From assembly GCA_024704765.1 (NCBI GenBank), contig JAKMXF010000266.1, forward strand, positions 248,001 through 312,000: 64,000 bases of DNA, written 5' to 3'. The notes under the pieces are model-generated. The model saw only the letters and a program-made list of their open reading frames with translations. It ran no database searches and was not told the DNA's origin. This stretch comes from Oopsacas minuta. Taxonomy: Eukaryota; Porifera; Hexactinellida; Lyssacinosida; Leucopsacidae. The translations under genes were made by a program, and so were the position numbers. Positions within the stretch are counted from its first letter, which is position 1; each line of letters starts with the position of its first letter. Positions 9,274 through 19,523 of this stretch are shown piece after piece.

Positions 9274-10296
9274 TTAATGAGGCACCGGCACGCGAATAGA
9301 AATCAACTTGTAATCGTCTTTAGCCGGTGCAGTGGAGTATATTTGATAGGGCCAACTACGATATTGATCTACTTGTTCATTCTCAGAATCGAAACAAGCA
9401 AACGGTGCTGTCTCGCTTCTCTTCCTAATTGTACGTATTTGTAAAAGTCTGTCTATTGTTGCACAGCTTGGGTATTGTAGATTCTCCCCTGGATAACTAT
9501 TGCTTGTATAGGCGAATTCAGGGCTTGCACCTTTGATGAGATATTTACTATTGCAATCCTTGTTTGAACCATGTCTTGAAAGTTTCATGTGACTAGATTT
9601 TATCGGCTGTCCAAGTCTATCCCATTCTGCAGCTATCAATTCTTCAATGTCCTCACCTTGAAAATCTCCTGGTAGCAGTAATTGGAAGTTTGGAGCTGTT
9701 ATCTGCATCATAATGCTACGACCTGCTTTTGTCATTCCTAAATTAGCGCCTATATAACGAAATGTTACATTTTTACTGCCATTACAGATGGGAGGAGTTG
9801 CCCTGCATTCGCTTATACACGGTTTTTGCTCATTTACGAATTCTACTATATTTGAATGTGCAGTGATCCATCTCTTTATGTCAGAATCTGTGTAATCATC
9901 TGTCTTCCCAGCTAGAACGATGCGGGTTAACGACTTCGTGTTATTCAAATGGAAAACTTTAGGCAGGAAGTTGAAATGTTCTGGTGTTGGATGTGAGATC
10001 ACAATTGTTGTCACGTTATTAAATTTTTTCCTCAGATAAGAAGCTACCATTGATTCACTCCAGCCCAGTTTACCCGGCTTTCCCATATCAACTACAATTA
10101 CATCACCATTCGGGCAATTTATAATTGTTGAATCCCCATCTCCTAATGGTATCATTTCTATTTGGAGATCTTTTTCATGGTTATCCAACGTTTTTGATAG
10201 GTCATAAGAAGTTTGTCTTACTTCTACCGTTCTTTCAATACCGTATGTTAGCCTGAAAACAGTCAATAAGAGGATTCCAAATCTCAAAGTGTGCAT
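9274..10296 (-). CDS. Secreted ComEC-like metallo-beta-lactamase-fold protein
   Basis: 340 residues, intronless, with a signal peptide (about residues 1-19, MHTLRFGILLLTVFRLTYG). The body follows the ComEC/Rec2-type MBL order: LGDGDSTIINCPNGDVIVVDMG (residues 51-72, like VGQGDA....VLIDTG), then SHPTPEH (101-107), LLLPGDFQGED and a late SRHGSNKD (like HHGS..S). The core metal motif HxHxDH reads HPTPEH, so one His is Pro or Thr and Asp is Glu; metal binding may be weak or altered. Bacterial ComEC MBL domains are tied to DNA processing, and a secreted animal form might act on extracellular nucleic acid or phosphoesters, notably beside a DNase I-like gene. That function is inference. Confidence 0.65.
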   Translation of the reverse strand: MHTLRFGILLLTVFRLTYGIERTVEVRQTSYDLSKTLDNHEKDLQIEMIPLGDGDSTIINCPNGDVIVVDMGKPGKLGWSESMVASYLRKKFNNVTTIVISHPTPEHFNFLPKVFHLNNTKSLTRIVLAGKTDDYTDSDIKRWITAHSNIVEFVNEQKPCISECRATPPICNGSKNVTFRYIGANLGMTKAGRSIMMQITAPNFQLLLPGDFQGEDIEELIAAEWDRLGQPIKSSHMKLSRHGSNKDCNSKYLIKGASPEFAYTSNSYPGENLQYPSCATIDRLLQIRTIRKRSETAPFACFDSENEQVDQYRSWPYQIYSTAPAKDDYKLISIRVPVPH

Positions 10297-10789
10297 TTTG
10301 TGTATTTACATGCTTACTGCTAACATCAATTTATACATTTCAGAAATTTGAGGAAGATGAACGGAAGAAATTTGGAAGGATTAAATGGTTAATAAACTTA
10401 CAGTGGAACTGTATTGTGATTCATTGAATTTCTTCCTTATTGAATGTTTTCAACCGCAAACTGTTATTTCCAGTTTATGCAATTCTATTGTGTTCCTATC
10501 TCATTTCTGACTGCCTAAATCCGGCTGTTAATTGCAGGTTTCTAAATATAATACTTTTCTTGATAATTGGGAGGATTGCTTTGGTTTCAAAACTTATTAA
10601 ATTTATCAAGAAGTCTGCTCCCCATCAATAGTGCCACCTAAAAATATTCTGTCGTCACAGATTGTAATTTTAGAATTTCTAATTTACAATAACTCAATTG
10701 AATTTTTTACGAGTTTACTAATCTATACTTTTAGGAAAGCTAGGCTGTAGTTGTTTAAATGTTTATTCTAATTACGTAGAAATCTAGAA
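10297..10789. other. Divergent promoter region
   Basis: Lies between the minus-strand MBL-fold gene and the plus-strand DNase-like gene and must carry both promoters. A 63-codon open frame here has no recognisable features. Confidence 0.5.
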
Positions 10790-12634
10790 ATGGCTAAGGT
10801 AGTTTGTTTGTTATTTCTTCTCTCTGCAATCTTCTCTTTCTCTCCTTCAAACTCTACCAATTCACCTTGTAATCCCTTATATATCGCTGCATTTAACATT
10901 CGGATATTCGGCGTAACCAAAGCGTCTAAGAGTGACGTCATGTCTGTTCTAGCCAACATTACCCTACGTTATGACGTTATGTTAGTACAAGAGATTCGAG
11001 ACAGTAGTATGACGGCTATATATCAACTCCTTAACCTTGTTAATTCGCGTGTAACTGATGGAGATGTGTACAACATTGAGATAAGTGAGAGAACAGGTAG
11101 AACTAGTTCTAAAGAGCAATACTGTTTCTTCTACAGAACATCTCGTGTCAGTGTAGTGAATACTCACCAGTATAATGATAGCGTTAATGACTACTTTGAG
11201 AGAGAACCATTTTCTGTTCTGTTTGAGCATAATTGTTCTATGTCTGTGTGTGAGAAGTTCTGGCTACAAGCAATACACACTAAGCCAACAGAGGCTATTT
11301 CAGAGATTAATTCTCTCTATCTATACAGTTTTCCTGCAACTAGTTCTGTATTTAACTCATCTCAAGGATTAGTGCTAGGAGATCTGAATGGAGATTGTTC
11401 TTATGTGAGTGATAGTGCTGCTCTTACACTTCAATTCGAACTGGATTCTAATTTCACTTTCCTATTTAGTAAAGGAGACATTGACACAACTCTATCTTCT
11501 ACACATTGTACTTATGATAACTTCGTTATACCCTCCAATATGGCACAGTTCATACCTACTGATTCACCCAAGATATTCGACTTTATGACATACTATGGCT
11601 TGACACAGGACTTTGCTGAAGATGTTAGTGACCATTACCCTATTGAATTGAGATTAGACCTGGAGAAATGTTCAGCTGCAACTACCATGGAGCCTACCAC
11701 TGATCCTGATCTCTTAATCAACAATTGTTCGATCTTAAGAATAGCTGCGTTTAACATTCGGATATTCGGCGTAACCAAAGCATCGAAGAGTGACGTCATG
11801 TCTGTCCTAGCCAACATTACCCTACGTTATGACGTTATGTTAGTACAAGAGATTCGAGACAGTAGTATGACGGCTATATATCAACTCCTTAACCTTGTTA
11901 ATTCGCGTGTAACTGATGGAGATGTGTACAACATTGAGATAAGTGAGAGAACAGGTAGAACTAGTTCTAAAGAGCAATACTGTTTCTTCTACAGAACATC
12001 TCGTGTCAGTGTAGTGAATACTCACCAGTATAATGATAGCGTTAATGACTACTTTGAGAGAGAACCATTTTCTGTTCTGTTTGAGCATAATTGTTCTATG
12101 TCTGTGTGTGAGAAGTTCTGGCTACAAGCAATACACACTAAGCCAACAGAGGCTATTTCAGAGATTAATTCTCTCTATCTATACAGTTTTCCTGCAACTA
12201 GTTCTGTATTTAACTCATCTCAAGGATTAGTGCTAGGAGATCTGAATGGAGATTGTTCTTATGTGAGTGATAGTGCTGCTCTTACACTTCAATTCGAACT
12301 GGATTCTAATTTCACTTTCCTATTTAATAAAGGAGACATTGACACAACTCTATCTTCTACACATTGTACTTATGATAACTTCGTTATACACAATGACCTT
12401 ATGATGTTCCTCATACCCGATTCAATTAAAGTATTCAACATTATGACGTCGTTTGGCCTCTCTCAAGACTTTGCTGCACAAGTAAGCGATCATCATCCGA
12501 TAGAACTTGAATTAGAGTTTAAATGTCAAGACAATATTCAAGTTATGAATACTACTAATAGCTTAGCTGAATTGAGTATGCTATTTACATTATTTATCTG
12601 TTTTACATTCTCTATCTTCTCAATTATTTGTTAA
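10790..12634 (+). CDS. Tandem double-domain DNase I-like ectonuclease, probably membrane-anchored
   Basis: 614 residues, intronless. Signal peptide at about 1-23, then two complete DNase I folds (about 28-292 and 314-578). Each has the family signatures IAAFNIRIFG, VMLVQEIRDS, a catalytic His in AIHTKP (H163 and H449), LVLGDLNGDCSYV, THCTYDNFVI, and the second catalytic His in SDH(Y/H)P (H282 and H568). Both domains should therefore be active on DNA outside the cell. The C-terminus ends in a hydrophobic stretch (MLFTLFICFTFSIFSIIC) with no tail, typical of a GPI-attachment signal, as in DNase1-like 1. The domains are over 99% identical at DNA level across 645 bp but differ in their last 60 residues. 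Vertebrate DNase I has one domain, so the duplication is unusual. Confidence 0.88.
   Translation: MAKVVCLLFLLSAIFSFSPSNSTNSPCNPLYIAAFNIRIFGVTKASKSDVMSVLANITLRYDVMLVQEIRDSSMTAIYQLLNLVNSRVTDGDVYNIEISERTGRTSSKEQYCFFYRTSRVSVVNTHQYNDSVNDYFEREPFSVLFEHNCSMSVCEKFWLQAIHTKPTEAISEINSLYLYSFPATSSVFNSSQGLVLGDLNGDCSYVSDSAALTLQFELDSNFTFLFSKGDIDTTLSSTHCTYDNFVIPSNMAQFIPTDSPKIFDFMTYYGLTQDFAEDVSDHYPIELRLDLEKCSAATTMEPTTDPDLLINNCSILRIAAFNIRIFGVTKASKSDVMSVLANITLRYDVMLVQEIRDSSMTAIYQLLNLVNSRVTDGDVYNIEISERTGRTSSKEQYCFFYRTSRVSVVNTHQYNDSVNDYFEREPFSVLFEHNCSMSVCEKFWLQAIHTKPTEAISEINSLYLYSFPATSSVFNSSQGLVLGDLNGDCSYVSDSAALTLQFELDSNFTFLFNKGDIDTTLSSTHCTYDNFVIHNDLMMFLIPDSIKVFNIMTSFGLSQDFAAQVSDHHPIELELEFKCQDNIQVMNTTNSLAELSMLFTLFICFTFSIFSIIC
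10886..11530 (+). repeat. Internal direct repeat, copy 1 (DNase domain 1)
   Basis: 645 bp repeated at 11744-12388, offset exactly 858 bp (286 codons), with about five mismatches. Homology drops sharply after CTTCGTTATA. Confidence 0.92.
11744..12388 (+). repeat. Internal direct repeat, copy 2 (DNase domain 2)
   Basis: Second copy of the 645-bp block, in the same frame. The sequence beyond it codes a diverged C-terminal third of the domain. Confidence 0.92.
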
Positions 12635-13782
12635 AAATGATTTTACTAGGATGTTTAGTTTCATTTTGTAATACAGTAAAACCTTTTGGAAGTTCACATC
12701 CTGAGGCTGTTCATCTTTTAGAGTTTTACTATATATTAAACAATTAGTTTACTCTCAATAGTTCTATGAAACAAACACTCCTTTCCAAAATGTGAATTAG
12801 TAATTTGAAATAATTGAAAAGCATTGAGCAGGAATGACATACTTATCCTATTGCTCAATGCAAGATATTAATTATTATTGGAATTGTATAATTTCATATT
12901 TCCTATCTCATTTCCCAATATTTTCCTCAAAAACACAATATAAGCTTTTAACAAGTGATTTTGTCTACTACTCGAATCTTAATAACCTCCGTCAGTAGTA
13001 CAACAAAGCATTTTTGCAAAATTGATTATAAGGTATTTTTTTGGTTTAATTAGTAATTTAATCGCTTCCTATTCTATTTGTTGTTCATTTAAAATGGAAA
13101 TTAATCTCTTTATGAGATTAGCAGTAACACGATATTGTCTGTATAGTTGAGTAGGGAAGCTAGACTTAATTACCATTGTATCAAAAAGTTGATTTGAAAT
13201 TACCCTTCTCTTTTTATTGCAGATGCCTCTTTGTAAGATTTACATCGATTCTTTCTTGTTCTGAAATTTCTAGTTATGCACCTGGCCATAAGAACACCTA
13301 GAGACATTTTGGGTGGGCACGTGCTCACGTTGAAATTTGATCACGCAGATTCGCCTCACCATGGTACAAAACTATAGGTTAGGTTAAGTAGGCATAATTG
13401 AACTGTTCACTAAACTGTTCCCGGCCACTTTCATCCCAATACTAGCTTGTAGATGGGAACTTCAAAACTGCTGCCGAACTTTCCAGACAAGTCTGATAGT
13501 CGAATGAATTGACAAACTTCCACTAATAGCTTGTATTTGTTAACATCGTTTATGGCACTACTAATGACTTTAATTAATCCTTTACTAATTATTCTTTCGT
13601 ATTACTAAACCATTATTCTTTATTCAAGCTAAGTAACTGACTATGTGTATCAATCGGGCTGACATCAGTGCTTAAGAAGCTATGGTATTGCATAATATAC
13701 TGTTGTCTGTATATATATAGAAGACTGTAGTGTACAATGCATGAATTGCATCTTTACTGCATCAATATTATCACATTAAGAA
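12635..13782. other. 1.1-kb intergenic region
   Basis: AT-rich, no gene seen. Contains a short hairpin element at 12674-12731. The right end is the promoter region of the ankyrin/TRP gene. Confidence 0.5.
12674..12731. mobile_element. Short inverted-repeat element, possible pogo-like MITE remnant
   Basis: About 58 bp bounded by TA. The left end CAGTAAAACCTTTTG pairs imperfectly with the complement of the right end CTTTTAGAGTTTTACT. Too degraded for a firm call. Confidence 0.4.
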
Positions 13783-16700
13783 ATGGATATGGAAATGGAT
13801 ACAATCATAGAAACTGGTGACGATCAACCAATACAAGAAAAGAGTCCAGATCATGTGAATAGTTAGTTAGTTACAGTAAAATCAAGGGTTTTCGTTACTG
13901 TTACAATTTTATAAATACTACTTCTTATAGTTGGAGATGGTGATTGTCTTATCCACATAAACTCAAGTACTGAATCATGTGATTTCAAGAATTCTTGTGA
14001 AGGTCTAATAGCAGAAGACAGTATAGAAGTTGAGAGACACAACAGACCTACAAAAATCGTCCTGTGTCAAGCAGAAAATGAAGAAAAGGGATGTCCAACA
14101 CCGATAAAAGCTCATAGACATCTTTTGAAGAATAAAGTTGGGATAACTGATGATGGTCAAAAGCGTATTGTTAAGCTAGTACGAGCATTTTACTATTTCC
14201 CAAAAGCCTTTTCTAGCTTTGCGCAGTTCGAAATAGTCCTTGCTAAATTATCTAGTAAACAGAATTTGTATACTGTATACTCGCTAAAGAATTTGGAAGG
14301 CGAACCTGTTGATGTCTCAAGGAATAAAGTAGTTGCTCTTACACCGAATATTTGGAAGTATGGGGTTAAAAACAAGCAGTTTGTGACTACAAACTTCATT
14401 AGTGATTTGATCAATGCAGATAGACCAGAATTGATAGAACTAGCTTATCTCCAGTTACCAATACTAGATGTATATCTGCCTAATCCATTCAATACAAGCG
14501 AAAAGAGAAAGTGAGTTATTGACTGTATTCGTAATAAGGAGAGTTCACACATTTTCTTTCGGATTTTATGCGTTTCAATCTAAGGCCAAACAAAATTAAT
14601 TAATACTAAGAGTACAAGACACATTTGAAATGGTCATATGTTTTTGAATTTCCTTAGTGAAATCTGTATTGAATGCAATTGAGTATTTTCACTGGGAATT
14701 GTTACATATGGATTGGATAGAGTGGCTTCTATATAGAATAATTGCGTAGCTGTAAATTTGCTCGAATTACATTATTAATTACGTAATAAATTCTCATTAT
14801 ATAAAATGTGATTTGTAGCAATTATATCAATTGATTATTTGCGAGAACTTAAATGTTACAAAATCGTGATTCGTTTGTGCTTTCTATATTTTCCATTATG
14901 TTTGCATTTATGATTATGCATATTTAGGAAACCGATTAGTCGGCATGAAGGAGTTTTGCATATGTGTGCACGAAACGGAAGCGCTCACTCGATGCGGTAT
15001 TTGTTGGAAATAACATCACCATATTTTCCACTATCCCTTCAGAGCAATTTATATTCTCGTGGCGACTCAATACTACAAGCTGCTATTGAATCTAACAGTA
15101 TTCAGGTTGTGGAGATTATTCTGAATCACATCACTAAGGCAGAGGAGGTAGTACCAGAGAAGAACAGACAACGTGGTTGTAAGTTTATAATATAAAAATA
15201 TAAAATACTGGAGGAATTTCCAGGGGTTTTAACCGCGTTTTCTTGGGGTGATTCTTCTTCGAAATTTCGTCTCAAGAAAACTCGAGCAAACCCTCTCCAT
15301 TCCATTCGTCTTCCCAAATATACTTGTATTTTCAATTTACGGGTAATACCTCTCATTTAGTCACCCGTGGGAAGCGTACAATTAGCAAAGATTCCAATAA
15401 CCAATCCATGGGTTCTAAAATCCAAATCATAAACCAGAAAAATGACTATACAGAGACATCACTTCATGTGTGTCTACGCAAGGAGAATCTTGATTGTCTT
15501 AATATGCTACTACGTAACAACGCTAATATTAGCATTGAAGACAAGTACGGTAACTCTGTAGTACACACAGCTGCATTAAGAAATAGGGATGATGCTCTGA
15601 AGGAAATGTTACATACAATGTTAGAGAAAGAGGAGGGTTTAAATGAATGGCAATCTGTATTGAAGAATTGTAATAAGAAAAGATTAATACCAGCTGCTCT
15701 AGCTACTGAGATACCTGTAGTTGAGGTAATTTATTCATACAATTAAGTATTGTGTGCGTATTTGATTTTGGTTTATTAATAGGTTCTCCTCGAAAGGGCT
15801 AATAAAGAGGGAGCGTATAACGACGAGTTGGGACGTTTACTGTTCTGGGCGGCAGGACGTAACAAGCTTGAGCTAGCTCGGTATTTGATTGGAGAAGGAG
15901 CAACTGTTAATGTTGAGAATGAAAACGGACAAACTCCTCTGAAGCTAGCTTGTGTGCGAGGTCATGTTGACTTAGCTGAGCTTATACTTGAGCACAACGA
16001 AGATCCAAATTACACAGGAGAAAACTCAAAACTCACTGCAATGAACTCAGCAGCCAGATCTGGTCACATTGACGTTGTTGAGTTACTCAGACGACATAAT
16101 GTTCATTTATGGGATCAAGGAGTTATGGAGACCAGTGCTCTGCATTCTGCTATAGCTGGCGGACAATCTCAACTCGCAGAGTAAGTCCATATTCTGTTAA
16201 TACAGTCAACTCCCGTTATATCGAAGCTCAATGGACCGCGATAATGACTTCGATAAAAGCCGAGTTCGCAATAACCGATTAAAAATATGTTGCTTTGACG
16301 GTTTGGGACTATATTTGTACAATTTCAGACTTCGATATAATGGGAATTGACTTGTATTATCAATGGTCTGTATTATTCAACTTTTGATTTATTTATGCTA
16401 CTTTAGGTTCTTGATTGAACAAGCTATGATGAACACAAATGCTCGTGACAAATGCGAAAGAACTCCTCTCTACTATGCGATAGAGGAGGGCCACCCTGAT
16501 TGTGTCAAGGTATTGTTAAGGAACCAAGCTGATCCAGAATTGGTCGTGGATGGAACTGGACAGAAAGCTGTGCATTTAGCTGTTGAGAATGATAAACGAC
16601 AGATTCTTAAAATTCTGTTGGATTTCGGTGCTCGGCCAGATGAAGCTACCCAAGAAGGAGTCACGCCCCTTCTACTTTCAATACGTAAAGATTATGCACA

Positions 16701-18816
16701 CATACTACAACTACTGTTATTATATAACATTAACATTGAGCGTGAAGATGAGGAGAACAATAATTTGATGCATTTAATAGCGATTAATAAATCCTCAAAA
16801 TGTGCAAATTTCCTTCTGAAAGAGCAAGACAACGCTAAAGCAAGACACATGATACTAAATCTTAACTATGATGATAAAACTCCAATTAACATTGCAAGAG
16901 ATAACCGTAGTCAGGAAGTGTTACAACTTTTCATACAGTATGTTCCAATTGATCTATTCGATAAGGATCCCTCCATCTTCCATGTTTTGTACAATGACAA
17001 GCAATATGATATTCTAAAGGTTGTGTTTAATCGCTTGTCTCGGCCGCTAGAAGAACGTCCTGATCTTGTAAGCTGTAACCCAAGTTTTCTAGACTCGAAT
17101 GAACAAGGTCAGAACCCATACTCTAAAACATTCAGCCATCTCTTGCCCTCGTTCATGCATAAACTGATAGATTGTCAAGATAACGAATTGAAAGAGCATC
17201 CATTGGTGAAAATTGCGGTTAAAAACAAGTTAAGGGTGTATAGAATATGGTATTTATTCACTTTTCTAGTATTCGCTGTATTCTTGGTTTCTCTAACTGT
17301 ATCGCTTATACTTTCTTCTTATGATTGTGAGACAGTCGTTCGATTCTCATTTGTCGAATTCGATCCAAATTCCAACAACTATGTGTTTGCCAACCAATTA
17401 CGAGCCATTCGTTTTGTGTGTGAGCTAATTGTCTTCGGCTACGGAATCAATTTATTCATCAACGAATTGGTGGAGTTCGTTCTCGTCTGGTCTCATCGTT
17501 ATAAAGATAAGAGTGTTCAATATAACAGGGACCGTGTTCATCAACCTCCTAAAAGATCTAAAGACCTAATAAACACTGATGAACTGATCGCTGAAAATTT
17601 ACGAGTACTAGTGAACACTTCGACTGTGCTAGACGGAGTGGATAGGAGGTTTTTCTATTTACCTGGGGCTTTCATCACCTACTTCCTAGATAATATTATC
17701 GATTTATCCGGCATCCTTTGTCTCACTCTACTCGTCATATTTCGTTATTTTAGGATTGGAAATGTTGATGTCAACCAATGGACATTTGCTGCTTTCGCCT
17801 TTATTATCTATACATTAACTCTATTCAAATACACCAAGATTATCCCATCATTGGGTTCTTATGTCGAGACTGTGCGCTATGTATTTATCCGCGACATACC
17901 TCGTTTCTTGGTCATATTAGGCATTGTAGTATTTGCTTTTATAGGTGGAATTCATCTTGCAGCACGCCAGCCCATCCCTCCGTCCGGTTTTGTGAACAAC
18001 TCTTACACCACAACTAACATACTTGGTGGTACAGATAATTGTCTTGTCAATGAGGATTTTGTTAATTTTACTCTTACTCGTTTGTTTTGGATCAATAACA
18101 TACTGACAGATACCTATGATCTTAGACGGCCCTTGTTGACTGGTTCCTTCTTTATTCTCGACTCAGGAGCTGAAGAAGTACAAAGTGATCTGTTGAATGT
18201 TAATTTTACATTCGTACTTTTGTATGCCTTGTTCGCTTTCGCAATCATTGTCGTTCTCTCCAATATTCTGATCGCTCAGCTCAGTCAAACTTACGCTGAA
18301 TTCAGCAAACAAAATGAATTCCATTACCAACTGCAGTTAGTGCTATCGATTGAGTTAGAGTCTAACATATCTTTCTTTTTGGGCAAATATTTCAGACGCT
18401 ATGCATTTGTCCGAGTAGTGAATGTCCCTTATAAAGAATGGGTAAACCTGGAAGATAACTCTGCTGGGAAAGATATAGAAAGGCGAATATCATTCATTGA
18501 GGAGAATTTACAGAAGAGTTTTAAGATTCTGTCACAAGAGAGTCATAAATCTTCTCAGAGGAAGGACACGCTAGATGCTATGGGAGAGAGATTAGGTGAT
18601 CTCGGTGGTAAAGTTGATGTAGTAAAAAGTTACCTAGAAGATCCTGTGCAACTTACACTCCCGCGTAGGAGAAGGTTTGCCGATGCTTCTCGTACTTCAA
18701 TGTCTGAATCCAGGTCTTACTCAGTTTCAGATTCCGGAAAGATGGAAGAGAGGATTAACGCATTAGACCTTAAGGTGACTCATATTGTTGAGCTTTTGGA
18801 GAAGTTAACTAATTGA
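13783..18816 (+). CDS. Ankyrin-repeat TRP channel (TRPA-like)
   Basis: Six exons assembled by phase: 13783-13861, 13931-14510, 14928-15178, 15361-15725, 15783-16180, 16407-18816; 1,360 residues. The N-terminal half carries about a dozen ankyrin repeats (e.g. NGQTPLKLACVRGHVDLAEL, RTPLYYAIEEGHPDCVKVLL). The six-TM channel unit starts near residue 834 (IWYLFTFLVFAVFLVSLTVS). A pore region follows, with the last TM ending in VVLSNILIAQLSQTYAEF near residue 1180, the TRP-type end of S6. The last 160 residues are charged and predicted coiled coil (ERRISFIEENLQ; EERINALDLKVTHIVELLEK). Ankyrin plus coiled-coil organisation suits TRPA, though TRPN or another branch is not excluded. All membrane segments lie in one 2.4-kb exon. 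Intron 5 contains a MITE. Confidence 0.8.
16203..16354. mobile_element. TA-flanked MITE, family 1 copy A (152 bp)
   Basis: Left end CAGTCAACTCCCGTTATATC and right end GATATAATGGGAATTGACTTG are inverted repeats, directly flanked by TA on both sides. No coding capacity. It lies inside intron 5 of the ankyrin/TRP gene. The CAGT ends with TA duplication resemble pogo/Tigger elements. Confidence 0.82.
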
Positions 18817-19523
18817 ACCTACATTGTAATTATATTACCTTATTTGTTGTATTTTGCTCTTTTACTCTACTTTTATTTCTAGTCATATCCAGTAATGCAG
18901 GCTATATTTGATTTGTATAATTTGGCATGTTTTTATTATTTAAGCTTCTTAATATTTGAATATTTAATACGGGTTACAGCCATGATCATGAGTAAGTTCA
19001 AATTCAATTTGATTTCATGAATTCAGGATCTATTTGTCTATCCAAATTTTCTCCCATTCAGAAAGAGATTGAGCTTAAACATAATCTCGAATCAGTTAGA
19101 ACTCAAACCCATTGTTCAAATTTAATTAAAACACTTGCGAATGTATCACAGTTTGCCTTTGAAAATAAGACAATTAGTCAATTATCCTAACAACTACTAT
19201 CACGTATTGTTACATTATTGACCTTATTGTTAATTATATCAAATGTTACATCATTTCTCATAAATGCAAAGTTCTGTTATCAGAATCACATGCTAACAAT
19301 CCATAATGATAACATCTCCATTCTAACAATCCATAATGATAACATCTCCATGCTAACAATCCATAATGATAACATCTCCATTTTTGAATTTACAATTTAA
19401 TATATGGTTATAATTATCTGTTGCTCAGGTCGTTTAGACCATATAGATATGCTTAATGATCAAATAGGATAATATATTAAAACATATAAATAATTATTTG
19501 TTGATAATATTATAATTGTATTC
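18817..19523. other. Intergenic region with tandem repeat
   Basis: AT-rich. The only structure seen is a 30-bp direct repeat at 19291-19380; no gene. Confidence 0.5.
19291..19380. repeat. 30-bp tandem repeat, three copies
   Basis: Three head-to-tail units built on CTAACAATCCATAATGATAA at 19291, 19321 and 19351, differing only in the first two bases of each unit. No spacers, so not a CRISPR. Confidence 0.9.

Noticed and set aside
10440-10631. 63-codon hydrophobic frame between divergent genes
   Set aside because: Short, no signal or domain, non-ATG start; lies in a promoter region.
11175-12230. Repeated 65- and 82-codon frames inside the DNase gene
   Set aside because: Alternate-frame and antisense shadows, duplicated because the coding block is.
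19291-19380. Possible CRISPR-like direct repeats
   Set aside because: Units are directly adjacent with no unique spacers, and the genome is eukaryotic.
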